DNA of 64,000 nt, from contig NZ_JAQWFR010000024.1 in assembly GCF_029238675.1 (NCBI RefSeq), positions 28,149 to 92,148 on the forward strand, in the 5' to 3' direction. The DNA is from Oceanicoccus sp. (GTDB lineage Bacteria > Pseudomonadota > Gammaproteobacteria > Pseudomonadales > Dasaniaceae). Shown piece by piece: positions 8,863 to 16,853 of this stretch. Both the position numbers and the translations under genes were made by a program. Below the pieces are notes generated by a model. That model was given only the letters and a program-made list of their open reading frames with translations. It was not told where the DNA came from and ran no database searches. Every line of letters begins with the position of its first letter. The first letter of the stretch is position 1.

Positions 8863-9531
8863 ATGAACCAACCGGCCAACAGTTTACAGCCTGAACAAAA
8901 GCGCGGCATTTATATGACCGTTGCCGTTGTTGTTATATTCGTCTGCCTGTTTGTCGGTTTTTTTGTTTATGGCTTAAGTAAACCCAAAATATTAACTGAT
9001 AGCGAATTAAAAACTAACGGTACTTTTTTATTTGATAATCCCCGCTCTTTTAAAGACTTCTCTTTAGTGGATTATAATAAGCAGCCATTTACCCCCGAAG
9101 ACCTGCAAGGCAAATGGTCGCTGATCTTCTTTGGCTTTACTTATTGCCCAGATGTCTGCCCTACTACGCTAGCTTTATTAAATCGTTTTTATCGGGGTCA
9201 ACTGGAAGGAGAATATGCAGATAATCTGCAAATTGTTTTGGTCAGTGTCGATCCTGCACGGGACACACCAGAAAAGCTGTATGACTATGTGAAGTTTTTT
9301 AATGAAGATTTTGTCGGTGTAACCGGTGAGTTTTTAGAGCTGCATCGTTTTGCTACGCAACTGAATATTCCTTTCAGTAAATCACCCGGTGGCGGTGAGA
9401 ACTATAACATTGAGCATAGTGGCAATATTGCGATTATTAATCCTAAGGGCCACTATGTAGGGTTCTTCCGTTCGCCCCCTGAATTATCCAAATTGAACAT
9501 CGGTTATCAATCAATTCGGGCAACCCGTTAG
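8863..9531 (+). CDS. SCO1/SenC family copper chaperone
   Basis: Periplasmic, membrane-anchored copper-binding thioredoxin-fold protein needed to load CuA of subunit II. A membrane helix is at about residues 17-39. The copper site is FTYCPDVCPTT (C-x3-C near residue 104) with the partner histidine in NIEHSGN near 186. 222 residues. Last gene of the assembly run; hairpin repeat copy 2 follows the stop codon. Confidence 0.94.
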   Translation: MNQPANSLQPEQKRGIYMTVAVVVIFVCLFVGFFVYGLSKPKILTDSELKTNGTFLFDNPRSFKDFSLVDYNKQPFTPEDLQGKWSLIFFGFTYCPDVCPTTLALLNRFYRGQLEGEYADNLQIVLVSVDPARDTPEKLYDYVKFFNEDFVGVTGEFLELHRFATQLNIPFSKSPGGGENYNIEHSGNIAIINPKGHYVGFFRSPPELSKLNIGYQSIRATR

Positions 9532-9540
9532 CCGGTTTCC

Positions 9541-9566
9541 GTCATTCCCCCCTTCGCGTGAATGAC
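9541..9566. repeat. Intergenic hairpin repeat, degenerate copy 2
   Basis: GTCATTC at 9541 and GAATGAC ending at 9566 form a 7-bp inverted repeat around a C-rich centre. It matches the outer ends of the repeats at 4938 and 63810. It lies between the convergent SCO and Lrp-type genes and might act as a weak terminator. Confidence 0.6.
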
Positions 9567-9582
9567 AGGATTATTGGGTTGC

Positions 9583-10062
9583 CTACTTGTACGGCACTGC
9601 AATATTCAGCGTTTCTTTGACTTGTTCCATCACCACATAACTGGTGGACTCCTGAACGCCCGGTAATGTTAGAAGAGTTTCCCCTAAGAATTCACGGTAG
9701 GCCGCCATATCCGCTACGCGAGCCTTAATCAGGTAATCAAAGTTACCCGATACCAAATAACACTCCTGTACTTCCTGCAACGCAACCGCTGCATCTTTGA
9801 ATTGTTCAAAAATATCCTGTGAGGTACGAGATAAACGTATTTGTACAAAAACAACCAGTCCTGCTTCCAGATAATTAGGGTCCAACAAGGCGGTATAGCC
9901 TTTAATGACCCCTTCCCTTTCCATTCGTTTAACGCGTTCCATACAAGGCGTGGTTGTTAAGCCTACCCGGCGTGCAAGTTCGGCATAGGTAATACGGCCA
10001 TCGGCCTGGAGTTCGCGGAGTATATTACTATCGATACGCGTTAGGGGCTTTTGAGCTTTCAT
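9583..10062 (-). CDS. Lrp/AsnC family transcriptional regulator
   Basis: 159-residue leucine-responsive-type regulator. The N-terminal winged helix-turn-helix covers about residues 8-55 (TYAELARRVGLTTTPCMERVKRM), and the C-terminal RAM/ligand domain includes the family-typical SGNFDYLIKARV. Such proteins sense amino acids and bind DNA as octamers. The target is unknown; it stands alone and convergent to the SCO gene. The 220 bases upstream hold no other gene. Confidence 0.9.
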   Translation of the reverse strand: MKAQKPLTRIDSNILRELQADGRITYAELARRVGLTTTPCMERVKRMEREGVIKGYTALLDPNYLEAGLVVFVQIRLSRTSQDIFEQFKDAAVALQEVQECYLVSGNFDYLIKARVADMAAYREFLGETLLTLPGVQESTSYVVMEQVKETLNIAVPYK

Positions 10063-10239
10063 GGAGTTTAACCAGCTGATTATTTCAAGAATAGAATTCT
10101 AACCAGTTAGTTGAACTAAAAATAGTGATAACTTATGGTTTTAATAGTCTGATTATGCAGGGTAAAGCAGGAAAATTGTGCGAAATAGTTATAACGGAGG
10201 GTCTAGGTCAATGTAATACAGAGGGTTTTGAGTGTTAAC

Positions 10240-10275
10240 CGAAATGAAAATGCCCGGTTCCTAGTGGTTCCGGGC
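10240..10275 (-). terminator. Probable terminator of the small secreted-protein gene
   Basis: GCCCGG (10252-10257) pairs with CCGGGC (10270-10275), with two further pairs inside after a mismatch. Read on the minus strand, the stem directly follows the stop codon at 10284 and is followed by a T-rich stretch. Confidence 0.55.
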
Positions 10276-10283
10276 GTCAACGA

Positions 10284-10556
10284 TTAATGCATCGCATACT
10301 CAAGTTCCTTAGCAATTTTATCTTCAAGCTGTTTGCTTAGGTCTATGGATACTTTTTCCATAGTCTCAGCAACTTCTAGCTCAATGTTGTTTGCAAGGGC
10401 TTTGTTACTGATAGCCGCTGCGGGCTCTACCCAAGTCACAGCAGCATTGCTGTTCATTGCCAGAGTCATAGAGGGTGCCTCATTTACAGCGCTTTCAGCA
10501 TTGGCAGCATTGCCAAGAACCCCCAGGATAACGGCTAAGATAGCCACGTTTTTCAT
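10284..10556 (-). CDS. Small secreted protein of unknown function
   Basis: 90 residues, not recognised. A clear signal peptide (MKNVAILAVILGVLGNAANA, cleavage after about residue 20) is followed by an Ala-rich stretch and a strongly amphipathic, charged helix from about residue 57 to the end with no cysteine. A strong AGGAGAG Shine-Dalgarno lies 8 bases before the ATG and a terminator follows, so it looks like a real monocistronic gene. The opposite-strand frame (10333-10572) is an overlap without such signals. A periplasmic helical stress or chaperone-like protein is possible but unproven. Confidence 0.65.
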   Translation of the reverse strand: MKNVAILAVILGVLGNAANAESAVNEAPSMTLAMNSNAAVTWVEPAAAISNKALANNIELEVAETMEKVSIDLSKQLEDKIAKELEYAMH

Positions 10557-10650
10557 GATTACTCTCCTATAGTTGAGTGTGTTTTCGTCGAATACCTAAG
10601 ATGTTAAATACTCAGCATATTAGTTGGCTTTTGGCCGTTTTGTTGTAGTT

Positions 10651-10870
10651 GTTACTGCAACGGTGCTAATAGTAACACTTATTTGAGTTTCGTCCAGTAT
10701 TCGAGATGAAATATTTGTTACTTTTTAGAAATTATATTGTAACAAACGATTTAACTAAGGGGATAATTTGTATTTAAGTTATTGTTTATAAAGAAATAAA
10801 ACAAAAATTATGCCGACTTTTAAAAGGTAACACTTTTTGAAATATTTTAGAAATAAAAGTGTTACCTTTT
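10651..10870. promoter_or_regulatory. Three inverted repeats built on GTWAC in the 530-base gap before polA
   Basis: The stretch 10557-11086 holds no supported gene. It contains three inverted pairs: GTTACT (10651-10656) with AGTAAC (10671-10676); TTTGTTAC (10714-10721) with GTAACAAA (10739-10746); and a perfect 16-bp pair AAAAGGTAACACTTTT (10822-10837) with its complement at 10855-10870. The last two share a 17-base spacer, and GTAACACTT also occurs at 10672-10680. They could be operators for the divergent genes or, for the third, an RNA stem-loop. Confidence 0.5.
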
Positions 10871-11086
10871 CGGGTGGAGAGTGGTGATTTATTAAGTTGT
10901 GTAGTGGTTTAAATGATGCCACTAGATATAGTGGCATCAGACACGCCATGCCCCACCACCAAATCCCTTGCCTGCAACCAACACCACGGTGATAATGGCC
11001 TGCGCAAAAATAATCCTCCTAACATTAGTCAGTCAGTCGATTCCCAATCGCCGATCTGCGCTATAACCGCGAAGCCAAAAACGACC

Positions 11087-13849
11087 ATGACAGAGACAGC
11101 CAGCAAACCCATCGTATTAGTCGATGGTTCTTCCTATCTATATCGTGCCTATCATGCCTTGCCACCCCTGACTAACTCCAGGGGACATGCCACAGGGGCA
11201 GTCAAAGGCGTTATCAATATGATGCGGCGTTTGCTGAAAGATTATCCTGGCAGTCAGGTTGGGGTGATATTCGACGCCAAGGGCAAAACTTTCAGGGATG
11301 ATATCTACCCGGAGTACAAAGCCCAGCGTCCACCCATGCCAGATGATTTACGGGAGCAGATCGAGCCCATCCATAACATTATCAAAGCCATGGGCCTGCC
11401 CCTGATTATTGTTGACGGGGTAGAGGCAGATGATGTGATTGGCACTTATGCTCGCCAGGCCACCGAGCAGGGACTGGATGTTGTGGTTTCAACCGGCGAT
11501 AAAGATATGGCGCAGCTGGTTAACCAGCATGTCACATTAGTGAATACCATGACCGCTACAGTGATGGACGAGGAGGGCGTGATGGCCAAATTCGGCATTC
11601 CGCCATCGCTGATTATTGACTACCTGGCACTGAAGGGTGACAAGGTCGATAACATTCCAGGGGTTGCCGGTGTGGGTGAAAAGACAGCCCTGGGGCTGCT
11701 GCAGGGAATAGGGGGGCTGGATACTCTCTATGCCAATTTAGACAAGGTCTCTGAGCTTGCTCTCCGTGGTGCCAAAACCTTAGCCGCCAAGCTGGAAAAG
11801 GAAAAAGCGAATGCTTACTTATCCTATGAGCTGGCTACCATCAAGTTGGATGTAGAGCTAGAAGAAACTGTTGATACTATCTCCGTTGCTGGTCCAGATA
11901 GTGAGTTATTACTTACTTACTTCAAAGAAATGGAGTTTAAAACCTGGGTAGAGGAGGTGGAGAAGGGCGGCACCGGTGTTCCTTTAGCTCCCAATGCAGG
12001 GCAGGCTGAAAATAGTATCGCGACGCCAGAGGCGCCTGCTGAGAACGACTATCAGGTGGTGCTGACCGAGGCGGACTTTAAGGCATGGCTAGACAAGCTG
12101 GAGCAGGCCGATTTATTTGCCTTCGATACAGAAACCACCAGCCTTAATTATATGGAAGCCCGCGTGGTGGGTGTGTCATTTGCGGTGGAGGCGGGCAGTG
12201 CTGCTTACGTACCCTTTGGCCATGATTATCTGGGTGCAGAAGAGCAGCTAAGTGAAGACTTCGTCCTGTCATCACTCAAGCCCCTATTAGAAAACCCGGG
12301 CAAACCCAAAGTAGGGCAGAACCTGAAATACGACCAAAGTGTACTGGCCAATCACGGTATCGCCCTGCAGGGCATCGACTACGACACCATGCTGGAGTCC
12401 TATGTGCTGGATAGCACCGCCAGCCGTCATGATATGGACAGCCTTGCCAAAAATTATTTAGACGTCACCACCACTAAGTTTGAAGATATAGCGGGCAAGG
12501 GCGCCAAGCAGCTTACCTTCAACCAAATTCAATTAAGCGAAGCGGGACCCTATGCTGCGGAAGATGCGGATATTACCCTGCGCTTGCATCAAGCCTTATG
12601 GCCCAGGCTTGAAGCGGATGCTGCGCTAAAGTCAGTGCTGCAGGAGATCGAGCTACCGCTGGTACCGGTACTGTCCCGAATAGAGCGCAATGGCGCGCTT
12701 GTTAGTAAGGAGTTACTTTCAGTCCAGAGCCATGAATTAGGCAAGAGGCTGGAAGAGCTGGAAAAAGAAGCCTTTGATTTGGCGGGGGAGGAATTTAACC
12801 TTGGCTCCCCTAAACAGCTGGGCCGCATCCTGTTTGAAAAGCTGGAATTACCGGTGATCAAAAAGACCCCCAAGGGTGCACCTTCTACCGCTGAAGAGGT
12901 TCTTGCTGAACTGGCCCTGGACTACCCACTACCCAAATTGCTGATGGAATATCGCGGCCTGAGCAAACTGAAGTCCACCTATACCGATAAGCTACCAGAA
13001 ATGATTAGCCCAACGACAGGGCGCATTCATACCTCCTATCACCAGGCGGTAACAGCCACCGGCCGTTTGTCTTCCTCAGACCCTAACTTACAAAATATCC
13101 CGATTCGCAACGCAGAAGGTCGTCGAGTCAGGCAGGCGTTTATTGCCCCTGAGGGATACAAAATTGTGGCGGCGGATTACTCCCAAATTGAGCTGCGCAT
13201 TATGGCGCACCTGTCCCAGGACAAAGGCTTGCTGGAAGCCTTTGCGGCGGGCAAAGATATTCACCAGGCAACAGCCGCCGAAGTCTTTGGCTTGCCGCTG
13301 GATCAAGTATCGACAGAACAGCGCCGTCGAGCCAAGGCTATTAACTTCGGCTTAATCTATGGCATGTCCGCTTTCGGTTTGGCCAAGCAAATTGATGTGG
13401 GCCGCCATGAAGCCCAGCAATATATTGATACCTACTTTGCTCGCTACCCGGGTGTGCATGACTATATGGATCAAACCAAGGCCGACGCCTCAGAAAAAGG
13501 CTATGTAGAAACCCTATTTGGCCGTCGCCTGCATTTACCGGAGATCAACGCCAGTAATGGTATGCGTCGTCAAGCTGCACAGCGCACAGCAATTAACGCC
13601 CCCATGCAGGGTACCGCCGCGGATATCATTAAAAAGGCCATGGTCACTGTTGACCAATGGCTAAGGGATGCGGATATCGATGCCAAAATGATTATGCAAG
13701 TACACGATGAATTGGTGTTTGAAGTGGCCGAGTCATCAATAGAGGTGCTATGCGAGAAAGTCAAACAACTGATGGGTAATGCCGCTAGTTTGGATGCCCC
13801 CTTGATCGTCGATGTAGGCAAAGGTGACAACTGGGATGAGGCGCATTAA
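11087..13849 (+). CDS. polA: DNA polymerase I
   Basis: Repair and Okazaki-fragment polymerase with 5'-nuclease, proofreading exonuclease and polymerase domains. From the chosen start it has 920 residues. The 5'-nuclease begins [17 protein letters not shown]; proofreading motif FDTETTSL (DxE) is intact near residue 347; polymerase motif A is DYSQIELR, motif [15 protein letters not shown], motif [10 protein letters not shown]. An in-frame start at 10913 would add 58 residues unlike the family, so I take ATG 11087 (MTETASKP), although its ribosome site is weak. Convergent with engB, with an sRNA candidate between. Confidence 0.96.
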   Translation: MTETASKPIVLVDGSSYLYRAYHALPPLTNSRGHATGAVKGVINMMRRLLKDYPGSQVGVIFDAKGKTFRDDIYPEYKAQRPPMPDDLREQIEPIHNIIKAMGLPLIIVDGVEADDVIGTYARQATEQGLDVVVSTGDKDMAQLVNQHVTLVNTMTATVMDEEGVMAKFGIPPSLIIDYLALKGDKVDNIPGVAGVGEKTALGLLQGIGGLDTLYANLDKVSELALRGAKTLAAKLEKEKANAYLSYELATIKLDVELEETVDTISVAGPDSELLLTYFKEMEFKTWVEEVEKGGTGVPLAPNAGQAENSIATPEAPAENDYQVVLTEADFKAWLDKLEQADLFAFDTETTSLNYMEARVVGVSFAVEAGSAAYVPFGHDYLGAEEQLSEDFVLSSLKPLLENPGKPKVGQNLKYDQSVLANHGIALQGIDYDTMLESYVLDSTASRHDMDSLAKNYLDVTTTKFEDIAGKGAKQLTFNQIQLSEAGPYAAEDADITLRLHQALWPRLEADAALKSVLQEIELPLVPVLSRIERNGALVSKELLSVQSHELGKRLEELEKEAFDLAGEEFNLGSPKQLGRILFEKLELPVIKKTPKGAPSTAEEVLAELALDYPLPKLLMEYRGLSKLKSTYTDKLPEMISPTTGRIHTSYHQAVTATGRLSSSDPNLQNIPIRNAEGRRVRQAFIAPEGYKIVAADYSQIELRIMAHLSQDKGLLEAFAAGKDIHQATAAEVFGLPLDQVSTEQRRRAKAINFGLIYGMSAFGLAKQIDVGRHEAQQYIDTYFARYPGVHDYMDQTKADASEKGYVETLFGRRLHLPEINASNGMRRQAAQRTAINAPMQGTAADIIKKAMVTVDQWLRDADIDAKMIMQVHDELVFEVAESSIEVLCEKVKQLMGNAASLDAPLIVDVGKGDNWDEAH

Positions 13850-13879
13850 TTTATTGCCGGGTTTATTACTGAGAGTGTG

Positions 13880-13907
13880 GAACTAAGTAACAGTGGGCGC
13901 GGTCATA
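13880..13907 (+). promoter_or_regulatory. AlgU/RpoE-type promoter of the polA-engB sRNA
   Basis: GAACTA (13880-13885; GGAACT with the preceding G) is followed after 17 bases by TCATA (13903-13907), close to the extracytoplasmic sigma factor consensus GAACTT-N16/17-TCtgA. Transcription would begin near 13912, about 123 bases before the terminator T run. This is a match by eye, not a scored search. Confidence 0.55.
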
Positions 13908-13911
13908 GTTG

Positions 13912-14034
13912 CAGTGGTTGAATGCCACCCAGCTAGTGTTCCCCTGCATTAGTTAGTCTCCATGACCAGACTTCTCCCCCTTGGAAGCTCTGGATACGTT
14001 ACCCGGTGCGATCATGTCGTCGCCGGGTTTTTTT
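13912..14034 (+). ncRNA. Candidate small RNA in the Spot42/ErsA position (polA-engB gap)
   Basis: About 123 bases, non-coding, with the make-up of an Hfq-type sRNA. A stem of CCAGACTTC (13966-13974) and GAAGCTCTGG (13984-13993, one bulge) exposes a C-rich loop TCCCCCTTG, ideal for pairing with ribosome binding sites, and a rho-independent terminator follows. Pseudomonas ErsA lies between the same genes, is AlgU-dependent, about 130 nt, and regulates exopolysaccharide precursor synthesis; Spot 42 sits there in E. coli. Identity as an ErsA counterpart is inferred from position, promoter type and loop, not from an alignment. Confidence 0.65.
14001..14034 (+). terminator. Rho-independent terminator of the sRNA
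   Basis: ACCCGG at 14001-14006 pairs with CCGGGT at 14023-14028, extended by a bulged inner stem, and runs into seven T (14028-14034). The T run overlaps the engB stop codon (14033-14035) on the other strand. On the minus strand no T run follows the stem, so it mainly serves plus-strand transcripts. Confidence 0.8.
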
Positions 14035-14668
14035 ATTCTTCCGGTTCGGCTTCAGCTTTTTCTTCAATGGTTAACCACTGGTTTAGCTTGGCCTGCAGTA
14101 GGTCCAGCCCGGTACGCTTCAAAGCAGAAAACAATTGCACACTGACCAGGTCAGCCATCGGCTCCAACTCTTTACGAACCTTCAGCAGGCTATTATTGGC
14201 AGGCCCCTTCTTCAGCTTATCCGCCTTGGTCAGCAATATATGCACCGGCATATCGCAGCTCTGGGCCCAGTTCAGCATCATGCGGTCGAAGTCTTGAAGA
14301 GGGTGCCGACAGTCCATTAACAAGATCAAACCATAGAGTGATTGCCGTTCCCGCAGGTATTCTTCCAGATGACGCTGCCATTTTTCTTTTACCTCCATCG
14401 GCACCTTGGCAAAGCCATAACCCGGTAAATCGACAATGCGCTGGCTATCACTGAGGCTAAAAAAGTTAATTAACTGGGTTCGGCCAGGAGTCTTACTGGT
14501 TCTGGCCATTCGCTTATTTTCAGTTAAGGTGTTGATTGCACTTGATTTTCCGGCATTTGATCGGCCGGCAAAGGCCACTTCAATGCCGCTGTCAGCAGGG
14601 CATTTGGCTAAAGTGGGGGCGCTGGTTAAGAATTCCGCTTGGCGAAAGTTGATTTTTATTTGGGTCAA
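14033..14668 (-). CDS. engB: Ribosome biogenesis GTP-binding protein EngB (YihA/YsxC)
   Basis: Essential-type GTPase for large ribosomal subunit assembly. 211 residues. G1 GRSNAGKSS near residue 36, G3 [10 protein letters not shown] near 79, G4 LLTKADKL near 145, and a G5-like [10 protein letters not shown] near 175. The acidic tail ([10 protein letters not shown]) is usual. Its neighbourhood beside polA matches Pseudomonas and Escherichia. Confidence 0.95.
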   Translation of the reverse strand: MTQIKINFRQAEFLTSAPTLAKCPADSGIEVAFAGRSNAGKSSAINTLTENKRMARTSKTPGRTQLINFFSLSDSQRIVDLPGYGFAKVPMEVKEKWQRHLEEYLRERQSLYGLILLMDCRHPLQDFDRMMLNWAQSCDMPVHILLTKADKLKKGPANNSLLKVRKELEPMADLVSVQLFSALKRTGLDLLQAKLNQWLTIEEKAEAEPEE

Positions 14669-14749
14669 AAGAGGGCCTTTTTGAATACTGGTGACAATCT
14701 ATTACGTTTGGTCATACTACAGGGATGGCGATAGGATGCCACTCTTGTG

Positions 14750-14755
14750 TATAAT
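14750..14755 (+). promoter_or_regulatory. Candidate -10 box (TATAAT) for the cytochrome c genes
   Basis: A perfect TATAAT sits 59 bases before the ATG of the monoheme cytochrome gene, preceded by TGTG; the -35 region is poor. The mRNA start would be near 14762. Confidence 0.4.
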
Positions 14756-14813
14756 GCCGCGGATTTTGCGACCATCTGGCACAAAGTAACACGACCAACC
14801 TAAGGGGAATCGA

Positions 14814-15125
14814 ATGAAACAATTACTAATTGCATCTTCAATAGCCTATTTAGCTATGACTAGCCTTGTCACTCAGGCGGCAGACCAGGCGATCATCGAT
14901 CGCTATAGTAAGAGTTGTGCCGTATGCCATGCCTCCGGTGCTGCGGGCGCGCCTATAACCGGTAATGCTGCCCAGTGGGCGCCACGCCTGGAAAAGGGAA
15001 TGGACGTGTTGGTAGCCAGTGTTGATAAAGGCATGAACGCTATGCCACCAAAAGGTATGTGTTTTGATTGTACGCCGGAAGAATTCCAGGCTTTGATTCA
15101 ATATATGGCCACACCAAAAAAGTAA
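14814..15125 (+). CDS. Periplasmic monoheme cytochrome c5-like protein
   Basis: 103 residues with a signal peptide (cleavage near TQAA, residue 22), one heme site CAVCH near residue 40, the GAAGAP segment, and a second cysteine pair GMCFDC near residue 83 that forms the disulfide typical of cytochrome c5. Methionine ligand candidates lie in MNAMPPKG. It is a paralogue of the cytochrome at 61396. AAGGGG is well placed before the ATG. Probably an electron carrier to the oxidase, in one unit with cytochrome c4. Confidence 0.9.
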   Translation: MKQLLIASSIAYLAMTSLVTQAADQAIIDRYSKSCAVCHASGAAGAPITGNAAQWAPRLEKGMDVLVASVDKGMNAMPPKGMCFDCTPEEFQALIQYMATPKK

Positions 15126-15186
15126 GTTAGCTTAAGCACTGCACACAAGCAGGTGCTCAATATTAAGATCTATTGTTGGAACAACT

Positions 15187-15846
15187 ATGAAAAAATTATT
15201 AGTAGGCTTTTTAGTCATTGCAGGTTTTACAGGTTTTGCACAGGCAGGTGGCAATGCCGCTGCAGGCAAAAACAAAGCGGCAACTTGTGTGGCCTGTCAT
15301 GGCGAAGGCGGTAACAGCATAGTGCCGACCTTTCCTAAATTGGCGGGCCAGAATGAGCGCTATTTAGTGAAGCAACTAAAGGATATCCAGTGTGGCTACC
15401 TTTCTGCTCAAGAACAAAAAGCTCAAAAATGTAATGGCCGCGCAGTTCCAACAATGGCAGGTCAATTAGACAACTTTAACGATGCCGATTTAGCCGACAT
15501 CGCCGCTTACTACGCGAGCCAGGCCGCTTCAGGTGGCCAGGCCAAGGCGGCAAATGCAGCCAAAGGTGAAGAAATTTACCGTGCCGGTATTCGCAGCAAA
15601 GGTGTAGCGGCTTGCACCGCCTGCCACTCACCAACAGGCAAAGGTAATGCCCCAGCAGGTTATCCTGCGCTAGGTGGTCAATATGCTGATTACATTGCTG
15701 CACAGCTAAGAGCCTTCCGCGCTGCTGCTGATGGCCTGCCGGGTCGTGCCAATGATGGCGACACCAAGATTATGCGCGATGTAGCTTACCGCATGAGCGA
15801 CAGCGAAATTGATGCTGTAGCAAGCTATATTTCAGGCTTGTATTAA
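15187..15846 (+). CDS. Diheme cytochrome c4
   Basis: Periplasmic two-domain electron carrier, 219 residues. Signal peptide of about 20 residues (ends AQAG), heme sites CVACHGEGG near residue 35 and CTACHSPTGKG near 140, and family-typical FPKLAGQNERYLVKQL and its counterpart YPALGGQYADYIAAQL in the second domain. The order engB - c5-like - c4 - dsbA matches Pseudomonas. Likely donor to cytochrome oxidase. A terminator follows. Confidence 0.94.
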   Translation: MKKLLVGFLVIAGFTGFAQAGGNAAAGKNKAATCVACHGEGGNSIVPTFPKLAGQNERYLVKQLKDIQCGYLSAQEQKAQKCNGRAVPTMAGQLDNFNDADLADIAAYYASQAASGGQAKAANAAKGEEIYRAGIRSKGVAACTACHSPTGKGNAPAGYPALGGQYADYIAAQLRAFRAAADGLPGRANDGDTKIMRDVAYRMSDSEIDAVASYISGLY

Positions 15847-15866
15847 TTCCTTATTGTGGATTGTTT

Positions 15867-15892
15867 AAAAGGTGGCTAAGGCCACCTTTTTT
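15867..15892 (+). terminator. Rho-independent terminator after cytochrome c4
   Basis: AAAAGGTGGC and GCCACCTTTT form a perfect 10-bp stem with a TAAG loop, ending in six T. Confidence 0.85.
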
Positions 15893-16009
15893 ATAGGTCT
15901 AACAAACCCAAGGAATTAATCTTGTTATCTGCAGACTAATTGCGTAGCAAAACAATTAAAGCTGTATTAATGTTGCCCGTTAGAAATAATGACTAAATGG
16001 AGTAATCCC

Positions 16010-16654
16010 ATGAATCGTTTTATTAAGATGCCAGTCATCCTTACTGCCCTGGTATTAATAATGACATCCGCTTTCGCTAGTGCACAGGAACCAGTTGCTG
16101 GCAAAGACTATGTGGTACTAGATCAGCCTGTTCGCACCCGTGACAGCAGCAAAGTCGAAGTAGTGGAAGTATTTTGGTATGGCTGCAGTCACTGTTACAG
16201 CTTTGAGCCACTGATTAAACAATGGAAAAAGCGCAAGCCTGATTATGTCGATTTCCAGCAGTCCCCGGCGATGTGGAATGCCAATATGAAAACCCACGCG
16301 GCCATGTTTTTTACTGCCGAAGTACTGGGTGTGATGGATAAACTCCACGACCCTATTTTTACCTCTATGAATGTTGAGCGTAAGCGCCTGGCCAATGCCG
16401 GTGAAATTGAAGACCTGTTTGCCGACTATGGTGTTGACCGGGAAGAGTTTCGTAAAACCTTTAAGTCCTTTAGCGTAAACAGCATGGTTAAACAGGCCGA
16501 TGCCCGTGCTCGTAGCTATAAAATCAGCGGCACACCTGAAATCGTTGTTAATGGTAAGTATCGCGTTTCATCGCGTTTGTCCGGAGGCCAGGCTGAGATG
16601 CTGAAAGTGGTGGATTTCTTAGTTGAAAAAGAGCGCGCCCAGCTAGCTAAGTAG
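16010..16654 (+). CDS. dsbA: Thiol:disulfide interchange protein DsbA
   Basis: Periplasmic oxidase that introduces disulfide bonds. 214 residues from the chosen start, with a signal peptide to about residue 27 (SAFASAQ). The active site reads WYGCSHCYSFEP near residue 55: CSHC instead of the usual CPHC, a change at the position that tunes redox potential. The cis-proline loop SGTPEIVVNG is present near residue 170. Start at 16010 is chosen because GGAG (15999-16002) suits it; an ATG at 15989 is in frame but lacks a site. Stands between cytochrome c4 and the GGDEF gene. Confidence 0.93.
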   Translation: MNRFIKMPVILTALVLIMTSAFASAQEPVAGKDYVVLDQPVRTRDSSKVEVVEVFWYGCSHCYSFEPLIKQWKKRKPDYVDFQQSPAMWNANMKTHAAMFFTAEVLGVMDKLHDPIFTSMNVERKRLANAGEIEDLFADYGVDREEFRKTFKSFSVNSMVKQADARARSYKISGTPEIVVNGKYRVSSRLSGGQAEMLKVVDFLVEKERAQLAK

Positions 16655-16671
16655 CACTTATCCCGTTTTTC

Positions 16672-16695
16672 ATCAGGCGGGCTCCGCCGCCTGAT
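16672..16695. terminator. Stem-loop downstream of dsbA (possible terminator)
   Basis: ATCAGGCGG (16672-16680) and CCGCCTGAT (16687-16695) form a perfect 9-bp GC-rich stem 17 bases after the dsbA stop codon. No T run follows, so intrinsic termination is uncertain. Confidence 0.4.
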
Positions 16696-16740
16696 TGCTC
16701 ATCAATACACAATTAAACCAGTCTGGCCCCACTTAAACCT

Positions 16741-16770
16741 CGTCATTCCCGCCCTCGCGGAAATAACAGC
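16741..16770. repeat. Intergenic hairpin repeat, degenerate copy 3
   Basis: CGTCATTCCCGCCCTCGCGG followed by AAATAACAGC. The first part matches the arm of the repeat at 4938 and the second the inner arm of the repeat at 63810, as if the middle had been deleted. Confidence 0.55.
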
Positions 16771-16853
16771 CTGCTACTAACGAAAACACTTAGGTAAGCA
16801 ACATTCGGGTCTATACTGAAATCTATCTTTTAGCAAAGCTGGACAAACAAGGC

